DNA of 64,000 bases from contig NZ_FNFN01000007.1 of assembly GCF_900101045.1 (NCBI RefSeq), positions 62,001 through 126,000 on the forward strand, given 5' to 3'. Shown piece by piece: positions 15,810 through 24,288 of this stretch. The DNA comes from Nocardioides sp. YR527. GTDB taxonomy: Bacteria > Actinomycetota > Actinomycetes > Propionibacteriales > Nocardioidaceae. How positions within the stretch are numbered: position 1 is the first letter of the stretch; each line of letters opens with the position of its first letter. The translations under genes were made by a program, and so were the position numbers. The notes beneath the pieces are model-generated. The model saw only the letters and a program-made list of their open reading frames with translations. It was not told the origin of the DNA and made no database searches.

Positions 15810-17480
15810 TCACATCTCGCACCTGAAGCTGCTCGCCTCCGAGGCGTCGCCAGCGACGTACGCGGGCCAGGCCGGCCACTCGCACAACGGCCGGGTGCGG
15901 TTGGCCCCGGCGTTGCCGTCGGCGACCATCTGGTTCTCGCCCGGCGCGACGCCGCGCTCGGCCCACTTCTCCAGGGCTGTGAGCGAGTCGTAGGAGGCGG
16001 AGAAGGCGACCGGGGCGAAGTTGGCGTGGTTGGCGCCGGGCACCAGATAGAACCGGGAGAACCCCTCGGTCGCCCGCTTGCCCATCACCCGCTGGACGCG
16101 CTGGTAGTAGTCGATCGTGGAGCGGTGGCTGACCAGCTCGTCGGCGGCACCGTGGACCAGGATCAGCCTGCCTCCGGAGCGGGCGAACGGGCGCAGGTCG
16201 GCGTCGTTGACGTCCTGGAGCGCAGTCAGCTCGCTGATCCGGCGCTGCCACTCCCCCGGGGCGGCCGGGTCGATCGCGAACGGGCTGATCTGCGGGTCGC
16301 GAGCGACGAAGTACTTGGCCCACTGGTTCCAGAACTGCATGCCGTAGCCGGCGGTCACCGGCATCGGGTCGGCCGGCGCGGAGGTGCCGAAACCGAGCAC
16401 CGGCGTCGACATCCGTGCCCCGGACAGCAGCGGGAACCCGGGATAGCCCCACTCTCCGCTGGCCACCCGGTAGGGCAGCCGCCAACTGCTGTCGGCTGCC
16501 ACCACCGCATCCACCTGCTCGCGCGAGAGGCAGGTGTCACCGAGCGTCTCGCCCTCGCCGCACAGCAGCGTCTCAGGGTCGAAGTCGCAGCCGGCCTCGT
16601 CGGAGATCACCCCGTCCGCGAGCCCGTCGCCGCCGTCGCAGACGGCCAGGACCCGCTGCGCGACGAGGTCCTGCTGCGCCTTGGACGGGTGCGCGCCGGG
16701 CTTGCCGAACTCGTGGGTGATCCGGCCGAAGAAGAGGTCGAGGGTCGCGGCATTCCAGGCGGGGTAGGCGGAGATCACCCCGTCGAAGTCGCGCGGCCAG
16801 CGCTGCGCCACGGCGAGGGCTTCCCTCCCACCGGTCGAGCCGCCGGCGAAGTAGGCGGTGGCGGGGGCGCGGCGGAAGGCCTTCGTGATCACGTACGTCG
16901 CGCTGTCGTGCACCTTCTTGAGCGCATCACCGGAGAAGTTGCGCACCGCCTCGTCGTTCTGCCCGAACCAGCCGTCCAGGCTGGCGATCGGGTGGCGACC
17001 GGTGTCGGCCTGGTGCCCGGAGTCGCTGGCGTAGGTGGCGTAGCCACGGCCGAGCGGGGTGCGCTGGTCGACCGGCCCGAAGGGCACGTTCTGGGCGAGG
17101 TTGGGGACGGTGCCGTTGTAGCCACCACCGCCGAACATCATCGTCCGCCCGTTCCACCCCTGCGGCAGGGCCAGGCCCATCCGGATGTCGGGGGCGGCGG
17201 GGTCGACCGGGTGGATCGCGATGTCGACGCGGCAGTAGGCCGGGACCGCGGTCGGTCCGGTCCCGGAGGCCGGCATCGACGTCGTCGCGGTGACCTCGGC
17301 GCCGGTGGTCGGCAGGCCGATCCGATGGGCGGGGATCCTCAGCCCGACCAGCGACGAGCAGTCGGCGGCGCCCGTCGACGGCGCGGCGCCCGCGGGCACC
17401 TGGCCGACGACCAGGGCCGCGGCGGCGAGGGCGAGCGACGGGCCGACGGTCAGGAATCTGCGTACGAGGGTGGGGGCCAT
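15810..17480 (-). CDS. Secreted tannase/feruloyl esterase family protein
   Basis: A 556-residue alpha/beta hydrolase with a Sec signal peptide (residues 1-33, LALAAAALVVGQVPAGAA). The family blocks are present: FGGGGYNGTVPNL, GYATYASDSGHQ, the nucleophile elbow YFAGGSTGGREAL (Ser215), acid Asp in HGAADELVS, and His in PGANHANF. It should hydrolyse ester bonds of aromatic (phenolic) esters outside the cell. Unusually, the paired cysteines next to the catalytic Ser and His that form the CS-D-HC disulfide are absent (Gly214 and Ala after His). It diverges from the HAAT importer operon, suggesting a shared substrate. Confidence 0.85.
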   Translation of the reverse strand: MAPTLVRRFLTVGPSLALAAAALVVGQVPAGAAPSTGAADCSSLVGLRIPAHRIGLPTTGAEVTATTSMPASGTGPTAVPAYCRVDIAIHPVDPAAPDIRMGLALPQGWNGRTMMFGGGGYNGTVPNLAQNVPFGPVDQRTPLGRGYATYASDSGHQADTGRHPIASLDGWFGQNDEAVRNFSGDALKKVHDSATYVITKAFRRAPATAYFAGGSTGGREALAVAQRWPRDFDGVISAYPAWNAATLDLFFGRITHEFGKPGAHPSKAQQDLVAQRVLAVCDGGDGLADGVISDEAGCDFDPETLLCGEGETLGDTCLSREQVDAVVAADSSWRLPYRVASGEWGYPGFPLLSGARMSTPVLGFGTSAPADPMPVTAGYGMQFWNQWAKYFVARDPQISPFAIDPAAPGEWQRRISELTALQDVNDADLRPFARSGGRLILVHGAADELVSHRSTIDYYQRVQRVMGKRATEGFSRFYLVPGANHANFAPVAFSASYDSLTALEKWAERGVAPGENQMVADGNAGANRTRPLCEWPAWPAYVAGDASEASSFRCEM

Positions 17481-17656
17481 GGCTCAAGGATCGCGACGCG
17501 GTGTGACGTGCGCCATGTGGCCTCCGCACACAACTCCGGCGCCCGAGATGTGGGCGATGGCGAGACGCTCGCCGGCGGGCCGGCATGGGGACGAGTCACA
17601 CAACCGTTGGGCTCAGTGTGTCCCGAACCCCTATGGCGTACGTCTCACCGCTTCCC

Positions 17657-17662
17657 TACCGT
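17657..17662 (+). promoter_or_regulatory. Leaderless-type -10 (TACCGT) for the HAAT importer operon
   Basis: TACCGT lies 7 nt before the GTG at 17670 without any Shine-Dalgarno, fixing that GTG as the likely start of the first ATPase gene. The 189-bp divergent region also holds CACAC/GTGTG half-sites that could bind a regulator; this is weak. Confidence 0.45.
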
Positions 17663-17669
17663 CGCCCCT

Positions 17670-18443
17670 GTGACGAGCACCACATCGACCCCGAGGTGCG
17701 CACTACGGACCGAGGGTCTCACCAAGGACTTCCGCGGCTTCCGCGCGGTCAGCTCCGTCGACCTGGAGGTCGCCGAGGGCACCGTACACGCGCTCGTCGG
17801 CCCCAACGGCGCCGGCAAGACGACCCTGTTCAACCTGCTGACCGGGTTCCTCAAGCCGACCGGCGGGCGGATCACGGTCTTCGGTGAAGATGTCACCGCG
17901 ATGGCACCGGAGCGGATCACCCGCCACGGGGTGGCCCGCTCCTTCCAGATCACCAGCCTCTTCGAGAACCTCACCCCGCGCGAGCACGTCGAGATCGCGC
18001 TCCAGGGGCTGACCAACCAGGGGCTGAGATTCTGGCGCTCGGAGAAGCTGCTCGGGCGGCGCCGCGAGGAGGTCGACCGGCTGCTGGCCGAGGTCGGCCT
18101 GACCGAGCTCGCCGACAAGCCGACCGGGCTGATGGCGTACGGCCAGAAGCGGGCGCTCGAGCTCGCTCTCGTGCTCGCCGTCGAGCCCAAGCTCTTGCTG
18201 CTCGACGAGCCGACGGCGGGGATGGGCATCGAGGACGTCGACCGCACCATCGAGCTCGTCCGGCGGATCGCCGTCGGACGCACCGTGGTCTTCGTCGACC
18301 ACAACATGCACGTCGTCGGCCAGCTGGCCGACCGGGTCACCGTCCTCCAGCAGGGCCAGGTGCTCGCCGAGGGTCCCTACGACGAGGTCCGCGCGGATCC
18401 GCGCGTCATCACCGCCTACCTCGGAGAGGCTCACAGTGCTTGA
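17670..18443 (+). CDS. ABC transporter ATP-binding protein, LivG type
   Basis: A 257-residue ATPase of a HAAT (hydrophobic/branched-chain amino acid type) importer. Walker A GPNGAGKTTLFNLLTGF (about 44-60), the LivG-specific VARSFQITSLFENLTPREHV, a degenerate signature LMAYGQKRALELAL, and Walker B LLLLDEPTAGM are present. It starts at GTG 17670. Its last 8 bp overlap the next gene, an LivF-type ATPase, the usual order. It works as half of a heterodimeric motor on the inner membrane. Confidence 0.92.
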   Translation: MTSTTSTPRCALRTEGLTKDFRGFRAVSSVDLEVAEGTVHALVGPNGAGKTTLFNLLTGFLKPTGGRITVFGEDVTAMAPERITRHGVARSFQITSLFENLTPREHVEIALQGLTNQGLRFWRSEKLLGRRREEVDRLLAEVGLTELADKPTGLMAYGQKRALELALVLAVEPKLLLLDEPTAGMGIEDVDRTIELVRRIAVGRTVVFVDHNMHVVGQLADRVTVLQQGQVLAEGPYDEVRADPRVITAYLGEAHSA

Positions 18444-19128
18444 GATAGAGAACCTGAGTGCGTGGTACGGCGAGGCGCAGGCCCTGCGCGACGCCACCCT
18501 GAGCGTCGCCGAGGGCGAGGTCGTCACCCTCGTCGGCCGCAACGGCGCCGGCAAGACCACGCTCGTACGCTGCCTGATGGGCCTCCACAAGCACCTGACC
18601 GGATCGATCCGGCTCGACGGCCGCGAGATCACCTCGTTGCCCGCGCACAAGCGGGCCCGCGCCGGGCTCGGCTGGGTGCAGGACGACCGCGGCATCTTCG
18701 CCAACCTGAGCGTGGAGGAGAACCTCCTGCTGCCTCCGAAGGTCTCCGATTCGGCGTGGACGCTGGAGCAGGTCTACGACGCCTTTCCGGCTCTCGGCAG
18801 CCGCCGGCGTGCGGGTGGGACGACCCTCTCCGGCGGTGAGCAGCAGATGCTCGCCGTCGCCCGGGTGCTCCGCACCGGCGCCCGCCTGCTCCTGCTCGAC
18901 GAGCCCTCCGAAGGGCTCGCCCCCGTCATCGTCGCCCAGATCGGCGACATCGTGCGGACCGCGAAGCAGTCCGGCATCGGCGTGCTCCTGATCGAGCAGA
19001 ACGTACGTTTCGCCGCCACCGTCGCCGACCGCCACTACCTGCTCGCCCAGGGCCGCCTGGTCGAGAGCCTCGACAACGACGAGTTCGTCGAACGTCAGGA
19101 CGAGCTACTCGAACACCTCGGGATCTGA
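18436..19128 (+). CDS. ABC transporter ATP-binding protein, LivF type
   Basis: A 230-residue ATPase with LEIENLSAWYGEAQALRDAT at the start, Walker A GRNGAGKTTLVRCLMG, signature TLSGGEQQMLAVAR and Walker B LLLLDEPSEGLAP; the SEGLAP sequence is the LivF hallmark. It begins with GTG overlapping the LivG-type gene by 8 bp, with GGAGAGG just upstream. It is the second motor subunit of the HAAT importer. Confidence 0.92.
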   Translation: MLEIENLSAWYGEAQALRDATLSVAEGEVVTLVGRNGAGKTTLVRCLMGLHKHLTGSIRLDGREITSLPAHKRARAGLGWVQDDRGIFANLSVEENLLLPPKVSDSAWTLEQVYDAFPALGSRRRAGGTTLSGGEQQMLAVARVLRTGARLLLLDEPSEGLAPVIVAQIGDIVRTAKQSGIGVLLIEQNVRFAATVADRHYLLAQGRLVESLDNDEFVERQDELLEHLGI

Positions 19129-19178
19129 CGTACGTCTCCAGAGATCGAGCACAGCCCTACCCCACGAGGAGAGACACG

Positions 19179-20426
19179 ATGAACAAGCGACGCACAGCTG
19201 CCGGCGCCTCGATACTGATGGCCGGCGTCCTGGTCACCGCAGGCTGCGGTGCCGGCGGACCGGCTGCGGCCGGAGGCGACTTCACCGACGACAAGGTGGT
19301 CCTCGCCCTACTCAACGACGCCTCCGGCGTCTACAAGGACGTCTCCGGCCCCAACTCGAAGATCGCGATCCAGATGGCGATCGACGACTACCAGGAGAAG
19401 TACGGCGACGAGGCCGTCGTCGAGGACATCGAGGTGACCTCGGCAGATCACCAGAACGAGCCGGACATCGCCAACACCAAGGCCCAGGAGCTCTACGACC
19501 GCGAGGGCGCCGACGTGATCCTGGACGTGCCGACGTCGTCGGCGGCGCTGGCCGTCGCGACGCAGGCGAAGAACAAGAAGAAGCTCTACATGAACATCGG
19601 CGCCGGGACCACCGAGCTGACCGGTGGCCAGTGCAACAAGTACACCTTCCACTACGCGTACGACACCTGGATGCTGGCCAACGGCACCGGCACTGTCGTC
19701 ACCGAGGAGGGCGACAAGAACTGGCAGCTGATCTACCCCGACTACGCCTTCGGTCAGGACATGGTGAAGTCGTTCACCGGCGCCATCGAGGCCGGCGGCG
19801 GCAAGGTCGCGGGCACGATCGCGACGCCGTTCCCGAACGACAACTTCGCGACGTACATCACCAAGGCGGGAGCCGCGAAACCGCAGGTCATCGGCACCAT
19901 GCACGCCGGCGGCGACCTGATCAACCTGGTCAAGCAGTACAACGATTCCGGGCTCAAGGACCAGGGCATCGACCTGGCGGTCGGGCTGATGTTCATCTCC
20001 GACATCCACTCGCTCGGCGTCGAGGCGTTCGAGGGCACGATCTTCACCGACGCCTGGTACTGGAACCTCGACGAGAAGTCCCGCGAGTGGGCCGACCGCT
20101 TCATGGAGGAGACCGGCGACCGGCCGACGTACGCCCACGCGGGCAACTACTCCGCGGCCCTGCAGTACCTCGAGGCGGTCCAGGCGGCCGGCACCGACGA
20201 CGCCGACAAGGTCGTCGCGGAGCTCGAGGGCAAGAAGGTCGAGGACATGTTCCTGCGCAACGGTGAGATCCGTGCCGAGGACCACCGGGTCATCCACGAC
20301 GTCTACCTGGCGCGGGTCAAGGGCCCGGACGACGTCAAGGAGGACTGGGACTACGAGGAGATCATCAAGACCATCCCGGCCGAGGAGGCGTTCCGCCCGG
20401 CGGCCGAGTCCGGCTGCTCGATGTAG
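19179..20426 (+). CDS. ABC transporter substrate-binding lipoprotein (HAAT/Peripla_BP_6)
   Basis: A 415-residue periplasmic-binding-fold protein with a lipoprotein signal peptide (lipobox LVTAGC, Cys23) and a good Shine-Dalgarno (GAGGAGAG). The Leu/amide-binding fold is recognised from LALLNDASGVYKDVSGPNSK, DVILDVPTSSAALAVA, and WQLIYPDYAFGQDM. Within the family, this sub-type (no LIVxAGD-type Leu pocket visible) often binds aromatic acids, amides or short-chain acids rather than leucine. The adjacent esterase makes an aromatic acid plausible, but this is inference. Confidence 0.9.
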   Translation: MNKRRTAAGASILMAGVLVTAGCGAGGPAAAGGDFTDDKVVLALLNDASGVYKDVSGPNSKIAIQMAIDDYQEKYGDEAVVEDIEVTSADHQNEPDIANTKAQELYDREGADVILDVPTSSAALAVATQAKNKKKLYMNIGAGTTELTGGQCNKYTFHYAYDTWMLANGTGTVVTEEGDKNWQLIYPDYAFGQDMVKSFTGAIEAGGGKVAGTIATPFPNDNFATYITKAGAAKPQVIGTMHAGGDLINLVKQYNDSGLKDQGIDLAVGLMFISDIHSLGVEAFEGTIFTDAWYWNLDEKSREWADRFMEETGDRPTYAHAGNYSAALQYLEAVQAAGTDDADKVVAELEGKKVEDMFLRNGEIRAEDHRVIHDVYLARVKGPDDVKEDWDYEEIIKTIPAEEAFRPAAESGCSM

Positions 20427-20453
20427 CTGTACCCGAGGTCTAGAGGGATTGGT

Positions 20454-21326
20454 ATGAACGCGGTTCTGCAGTACACCGTCCAAGGGCTCGCGGCCGGCAG
20501 CTTCTACGCGCTGGCCGCGCTCGGCCTGGCGGTCATCTTCGGGGTGCTGGGCGTGGTCAACTTCGCCCACGGCGCCTTCTACATGCTGGGAGCGGTCGCC
20601 GCCGCGGTGCTCCTGGACACCGTCGGGATGAGCCTGTGGCTGGCGCTGATCGTGGTGCCGCTGCTGATGCTGGTCTTCGGGATGCTGGTCGAGCGGCTGC
20701 TGGTGCAGTGGCTGCTACCGCTCGACCCGCTCTACAACCTGCTGCTCACCTTCGGGCTGACCCTGCTGCTGGTCGACCTGGTCAAGCGCCGCTACGGGGT
20801 CTCGGGGCTGCCCTACGAGCGCCCCGAGGCGCTCTCCGGTCGGGTCCAGCTGGGTGGCGTCGGGCTGCCGGTCTACCAGCTCTTCGTGATCGGGGTGGCG
20901 CTGCTGGTCTGCCTCGGCGTCTGGCTGCTGATGACGCGTACACGGGTGGGCATGATCGTCCGGGCAGCGACCGAGCGGCCCGAGCTCGCCGGCGCTCTCG
21001 GGATCAACGTCGGGCGATGGGTGACGCCGGTCTTCGGGTTCGGGGTCGCGCTCGCCGGTCTGGCCGGGGTGCTGGCCGCACCGTTCCGGGCGATCACCGC
21101 CGAGATGGGCAGCGACTTCATCATCATCCTGTTCGCGGTCGTGGTGATCGGCGGGCTCGGCTCGATCGTGGGCGCCGTCGTCGGCGGGTTCCTGGTCGGG
21201 CTCGTGGAAGCCTTCGGGCAGGCGTATGCACCGACGTTCGCGCAGGTGCTCATCTTCGTACTGATGGCCGTGGTCGTCCTGGCCCGGCCGGCCGGGCTCT
21301 TCGGCCGAGAGGAGGCGACGGCATGA
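20454..21326 (+). CDS. Branched-chain-amino-acid-type ABC permease, LivH type
   Basis: A 290-residue membrane subunit with about eight helices, beginning VLQYTVQGLAAGSFYALAAL and including GVLGVVNFAHGAFYMLGA, the LivH signature. The EAA-like cytoplasmic stretch RAATERPELAGALGINVGRW contacts the ATPases. An AGAGGG precedes the ATG. It overlaps the LivM-type gene by 4 nt (ATGA), so the two permease halves are co-translated. Confidence 0.92.
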   Translation: MNAVLQYTVQGLAAGSFYALAALGLAVIFGVLGVVNFAHGAFYMLGAVAAAVLLDTVGMSLWLALIVVPLLMLVFGMLVERLLVQWLLPLDPLYNLLLTFGLTLLLVDLVKRRYGVSGLPYERPEALSGRVQLGGVGLPVYQLFVIGVALLVCLGVWLLMTRTRVGMIVRAATERPELAGALGINVGRWVTPVFGFGVALAGLAGVLAAPFRAITAEMGSDFIIILFAVVVIGGLGSIVGAVVGGFLVGLVEAFGQAYAPTFAQVLIFVLMAVVVLARPAGLFGREEATA

Positions 21327-22321
21327 CCTCGATCGCGACAGCTGGTGCGAGCGTCACCGAGCAGCATGCGGCGATCACGGGCGCCCGCCCGTGGCAGCGA
21401 CTGGTCCTGCTGGGGATCGGGCTCGTCGTCGCCCTCGGGCTCCCCTGGTTCGTCTACCCGCCGGTGGCGATGGACATCGCCGCCTGGGCGCTCTTCGCGG
21501 TTGCTCTCGACCTGCTGCTGGGCTACTGCGGACTGCTCTCGTTCGGCCACGCCGCATTCTGGGGCGGTTCTGCGTACGCCACCGGCCTGATCGCCATCCA
21601 CCTCGGCGTCCCGTTCCCGGTGGCGGTCCTCGGTGGGGCGCTCTTCGCGATGCTCCTGGCCGTCCCGATCGGCTACCTGTCGGTGAAGAGGTCGGGGATC
21701 TACTTCGCGATGGTCACCCTCGCCTTCGCGCAGATGCTCTTCTTCATCGCCAACCAGGCCTCCTCGCTCACCGGCGGGGAGAACGGCCTCCAGGGCGTAC
21801 CGCGGTCGTTCTTCGGGATCGAGGCGGTCGAGACCGACTCGTTCTTCTTCTACTACGCCGCGCTGCCGATCATCCTGCTCGGGATGTGGGCCGCCTGGCG
21901 GATCGTGCACTCCCCCTTCGGGCGGGTGCTGGTCGCGATCCGCGACAACGCGCCGCGCGCACGAGCGCTGGGCTACGACGTGGAGCGCTACAAGCTGATC
22001 GTCTTCGTGCTCTCGGCCGGGCTCTCCGGGCTCGCCGGCGGGGTCTTCGCCGTCTCGCACGGGTTCGTGGCGCTGCCCGAGCTCCACTGGGCCACCTCGG
22101 GCGAGGTCGTCCTGATGACGGTGCTGGGTGGCATCGGAACGCTGTGGGGTGGGGTCATCGGAGCGGGGCTGATCGTGATCCTCGCCGACAACCTGGCCTC
22201 GTCCGGGTTCGACGGGATCGGGATCGTCACCGGTGGCGTGTTCGTGACCGTCGTGCTGCTCTTCCGCCGCGGGATCTGGGGCACCGCCCGTCATCTCTGG
22301 CTGAGCCGCCGGCGCGCCTAG
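21323..22321 (+). CDS. Branched-chain-amino-acid-type ABC permease, LivM type
   Basis: A 332-residue membrane subunit starting at the ATG in the ATGA overlap with the LivH-type gene. It carries LLLGYCGLLSFGHAAFWGGS, the LivM signature, the loop VAIRDNAPRARALGYDVERY and GLAGGVFAVSHGFVALPEL. Together with the four preceding genes it completes a five-component importer in the order G-F-K-H-M. The stop is followed after 25 nt by an 18-bp inverted repeat lying within the end of the convergent regulator gene. Confidence 0.92.
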   Translation: MTSIATAGASVTEQHAAITGARPWQRLVLLGIGLVVALGLPWFVYPPVAMDIAAWALFAVALDLLLGYCGLLSFGHAAFWGGSAYATGLIAIHLGVPFPVAVLGGALFAMLLAVPIGYLSVKRSGIYFAMVTLAFAQMLFFIANQASSLTGGENGLQGVPRSFFGIEAVETDSFFFYYAALPIILLGMWAAWRIVHSPFGRVLVAIRDNAPRARALGYDVERYKLIVFVLSAGLSGLAGGVFAVSHGFVALPELHWATSGEVVLMTVLGGIGTLWGGVIGAGLIVILADNLASSGFDGIGIVTGGVFVTVVLLFRRGIWGTARHLWLSRRRA

Positions 22322-22329
22322 AGCGTCTC

Positions 22330-24225
22330 TCAGGCGACCAGGTGATGGAGCCGGAGCGCCAGCTGCACCTCGAGCTGGCGCTCCGGCTCCTGCCAGCCCT
22401 TGCCCAGCAGCCGGGTGACCCGCTCCAGGCGCTGGGTGACGGTGTTGACGTGCACGTGCAGCGCACCCGCGGTGCGCGTGAGGTTGCGGTCGGCGGCGAA
22501 GTAGGCCCGCAGGGTCTCCACCAGCTTCGACCCCTTCGCGGCGTCGTAGTCGATCACCGGACCCAGCCGTGAGGTGACGTACGCCGCCGGGTGGCCGTCG
22601 GAGCCGAGCAGCAGCCCCACGAAGCCGAGGTCCTCGGCGGTGACCACCTGGCCCTCGCGACCCAGGGTCATCGCGGCCGCCAGGCAGCGGCGAGCCTCGT
22701 CGTAGCCCTTCACCACGGCGTCGGGGCTGCTCAGCGGCCCCGGCACCGGGCCGGCCGCCCCGACCGTCACCGGCGCGGCGGCCGAGAGGCGCAGGCCCTC
22801 GACCACCAGCTCGCCGGCGGCCCGGGCGTCGCAGTCGGGAAAGATCAGCACCACCTGCCCCTGGCGCACCGCCGCGAACCCGTCGTGGGTGGCCGCGACG
22901 AACGTCGCCGCCTGACCGACCCGGGCCCGGTCGCCGGGAACGTCGGCGACCACCACGGCATAGTCCCTGGACAGGTCGGCCTGCAGCAGCCGGCCGCGCT
23001 CGCGCAGCGTCTCCGGGCCCGGGGTGGTGCCCGAGAGGAGCTCGTCGAGGAGCTCGCCCCGCACCCGTCCCTCGGCCTCGGCGACGCTGCGGCGGAAGAG
23101 CAGCAGGAGCGCCGTCACCAGCGCCGCTCGCTCCAGGATCCGCTGGTCGCCGTCGTCCAGATCCCCGTCCTCGCGGTCGACCTCGCGCGGGCCGAGGAGC
23201 ATCGAACCGAGCTGTTCGGCACCGGCGAGGACCGGGGTGGCGTAGATGTCGCCGCTGCCGGCGGTGCGGCTCAGGTCGAGGCTGCGCCTGGTCACGGCCG
23301 CCTCGTAGTCGGAGACCTGCTGGTCCGGAGCGCTGCTCGCGATGGCCTCTCCGTCGAGGTCCAGCACGACGACCCGGGCGCCGAGGACCTCGGCGACGCT
23401 GCGTACGACATCATCGACGCCGCCGCCTTCGACGACGATCCGGGTGAGCCGGTCGTGGGCGTCGGCGGCGCGCTCGACCGCCTCGTTGCGCGCCTGCAGC
23501 TTGCGGGTCGTGACCTCGAGCTCGGCCACAGCGGCGCGGGTCTCCTCCAGCAGCCGGGCCTTGTCGACGGCGATCGCGGCGTGGGCGGCGAGGGAGACGA
23601 GCAGGGCGCTCGCCTCGTCCCCGAAGGGACGTACGGTGCGATTGGCGGCGAAGAGGACGCCGATGACCTGGCTGCCGAGCAGGAGAGGTACGCCGATGAT
23701 CGCCCGAATCCCCTCCCCGCTGACCGCGGCGTCGATGTCGGGGGCGTGCCGGAAGCGCTTGTCGGGGATGTAGTCGGCGGTCGAGTACGGACGGGTGGTC
23801 TGGGCGACGAGGCCGCCGAGCCCGATCCCGAAGGGGATCCGGGTCGTCCGGAACGCGACGGTCAAGATGCCCTCGGTCACCCGCATGTACTCGCCGCGGC
23901 GCTCGTCGTTGAGGGTCAGATAGGCGACGTCGCTGTTGAGCAGCTGCCTGGCCCGGGTCACGATCGCCTGCAGCACCGCCTCGAGATCGGTCAGCATCGC
24001 CAGGTCGTTGGCCGACTCGAACAGCGCTCCCAGCTCGCCCTCACGCCGACGGCGCGCCTCGAGGGTGTCCCTGACCTGGAGCGCAAGGCTCCTGGCGTAG
24101 TCGATCCGCTCCTGCTCCTCGGCGGTCGCGCCCGCCGTGCGCGCGGCCTGCGACGGCCCCTCGAAATCGGCCTCCGCGGCATCCCCGGCCAGCAGCTCCA
24201 GGAACGCGACCACATCGACCGTCAT
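22330..24225 (-). CDS. GAF-domain PucR/CdaR-type transcriptional regulator
   Basis: A 631-residue regulator. A GAF-type sensor covers about residues 60-215 (LEAVLQAIVTRARQLLNSDV and VIGVLFAANRTVRPFGDEAS), a coiled linker follows (ARLLEETRAAVAELEVTTRK), then a CdaR-like GGDEF-related region and the C-terminal PucR HTH: YFAADRNLTRTAGALHVHVN followed by TVTQRLERVTRLLG. Such regulators sense small organic acids and control neighbouring transport or catabolic genes. It lies convergent to the HAAT operon and is its likely regulator. A leaderless-type -10 (TAACTT) precedes the ATG by 7 nt. Confidence 0.88.
   Translation of the reverse strand: MTVDVVAFLELLAGDAAEADFEGPSQAARTAGATAEEQERIDYARSLALQVRDTLEARRRREGELGALFESANDLAMLTDLEAVLQAIVTRARQLLNSDVAYLTLNDERRGEYMRVTEGILTVAFRTTRIPFGIGLGGLVAQTTRPYSTADYIPDKRFRHAPDIDAAVSGEGIRAIIGVPLLLGSQVIGVLFAANRTVRPFGDEASALLVSLAAHAAIAVDKARLLEETRAAVAELEVTTRKLQARNEAVERAADAHDRLTRIVVEGGGVDDVVRSVAEVLGARVVVLDLDGEAIASSAPDQQVSDYEAAVTRRSLDLSRTAGSGDIYATPVLAGAEQLGSMLLGPREVDREDGDLDDGDQRILERAALVTALLLLFRRSVAEAEGRVRGELLDELLSGTTPGPETLRERGRLLQADLSRDYAVVVADVPGDRARVGQAATFVAATHDGFAAVRQGQVVLIFPDCDARAAGELVVEGLRLSAAAPVTVGAAGPVPGPLSSPDAVVKGYDEARRCLAAAMTLGREGQVVTAEDLGFVGLLLGSDGHPAAYVTSRLGPVIDYDAAKGSKLVETLRAYFAADRNLTRTAGALHVHVNTVTQRLERVTRLLGKGWQEPERQLEVQLALRLHHLVA
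22347..22390. repeat. 18-bp perfect inverted repeat at the importer/regulator junction
   Basis: Arms GGAGCCGGAGCGCCAGCT (22347-22364) and AGCTGGCGCTCCGGCTCC (22373-22390) with an 8-nt loop. It starts 25 nt after the LivM-type stop and lies inside the last 60 bp of the convergent PucR gene, where it encodes part of the C-terminal EPERQLEVQLALR. It probably terminates the importer transcript while also being coding sequence on the other strand. Confidence 0.7.
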
Positions 24226-24232
24226 GTGACCG

Positions 24233-24238
24233 AAGTTA
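24233..24238 (-). promoter_or_regulatory. Leaderless-type -10 (TAACTT) for the PucR-type regulator
   Basis: On the minus strand TAACTT is followed by 7 nt and then the ATG at 24225, with no Shine-Dalgarno. Supports the chosen start. Confidence 0.45.
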
Positions 24239-24288
24239 CACTTCTACGCGGCCACCGACATATGGGATCACCACATAGTTCCCCGGGA

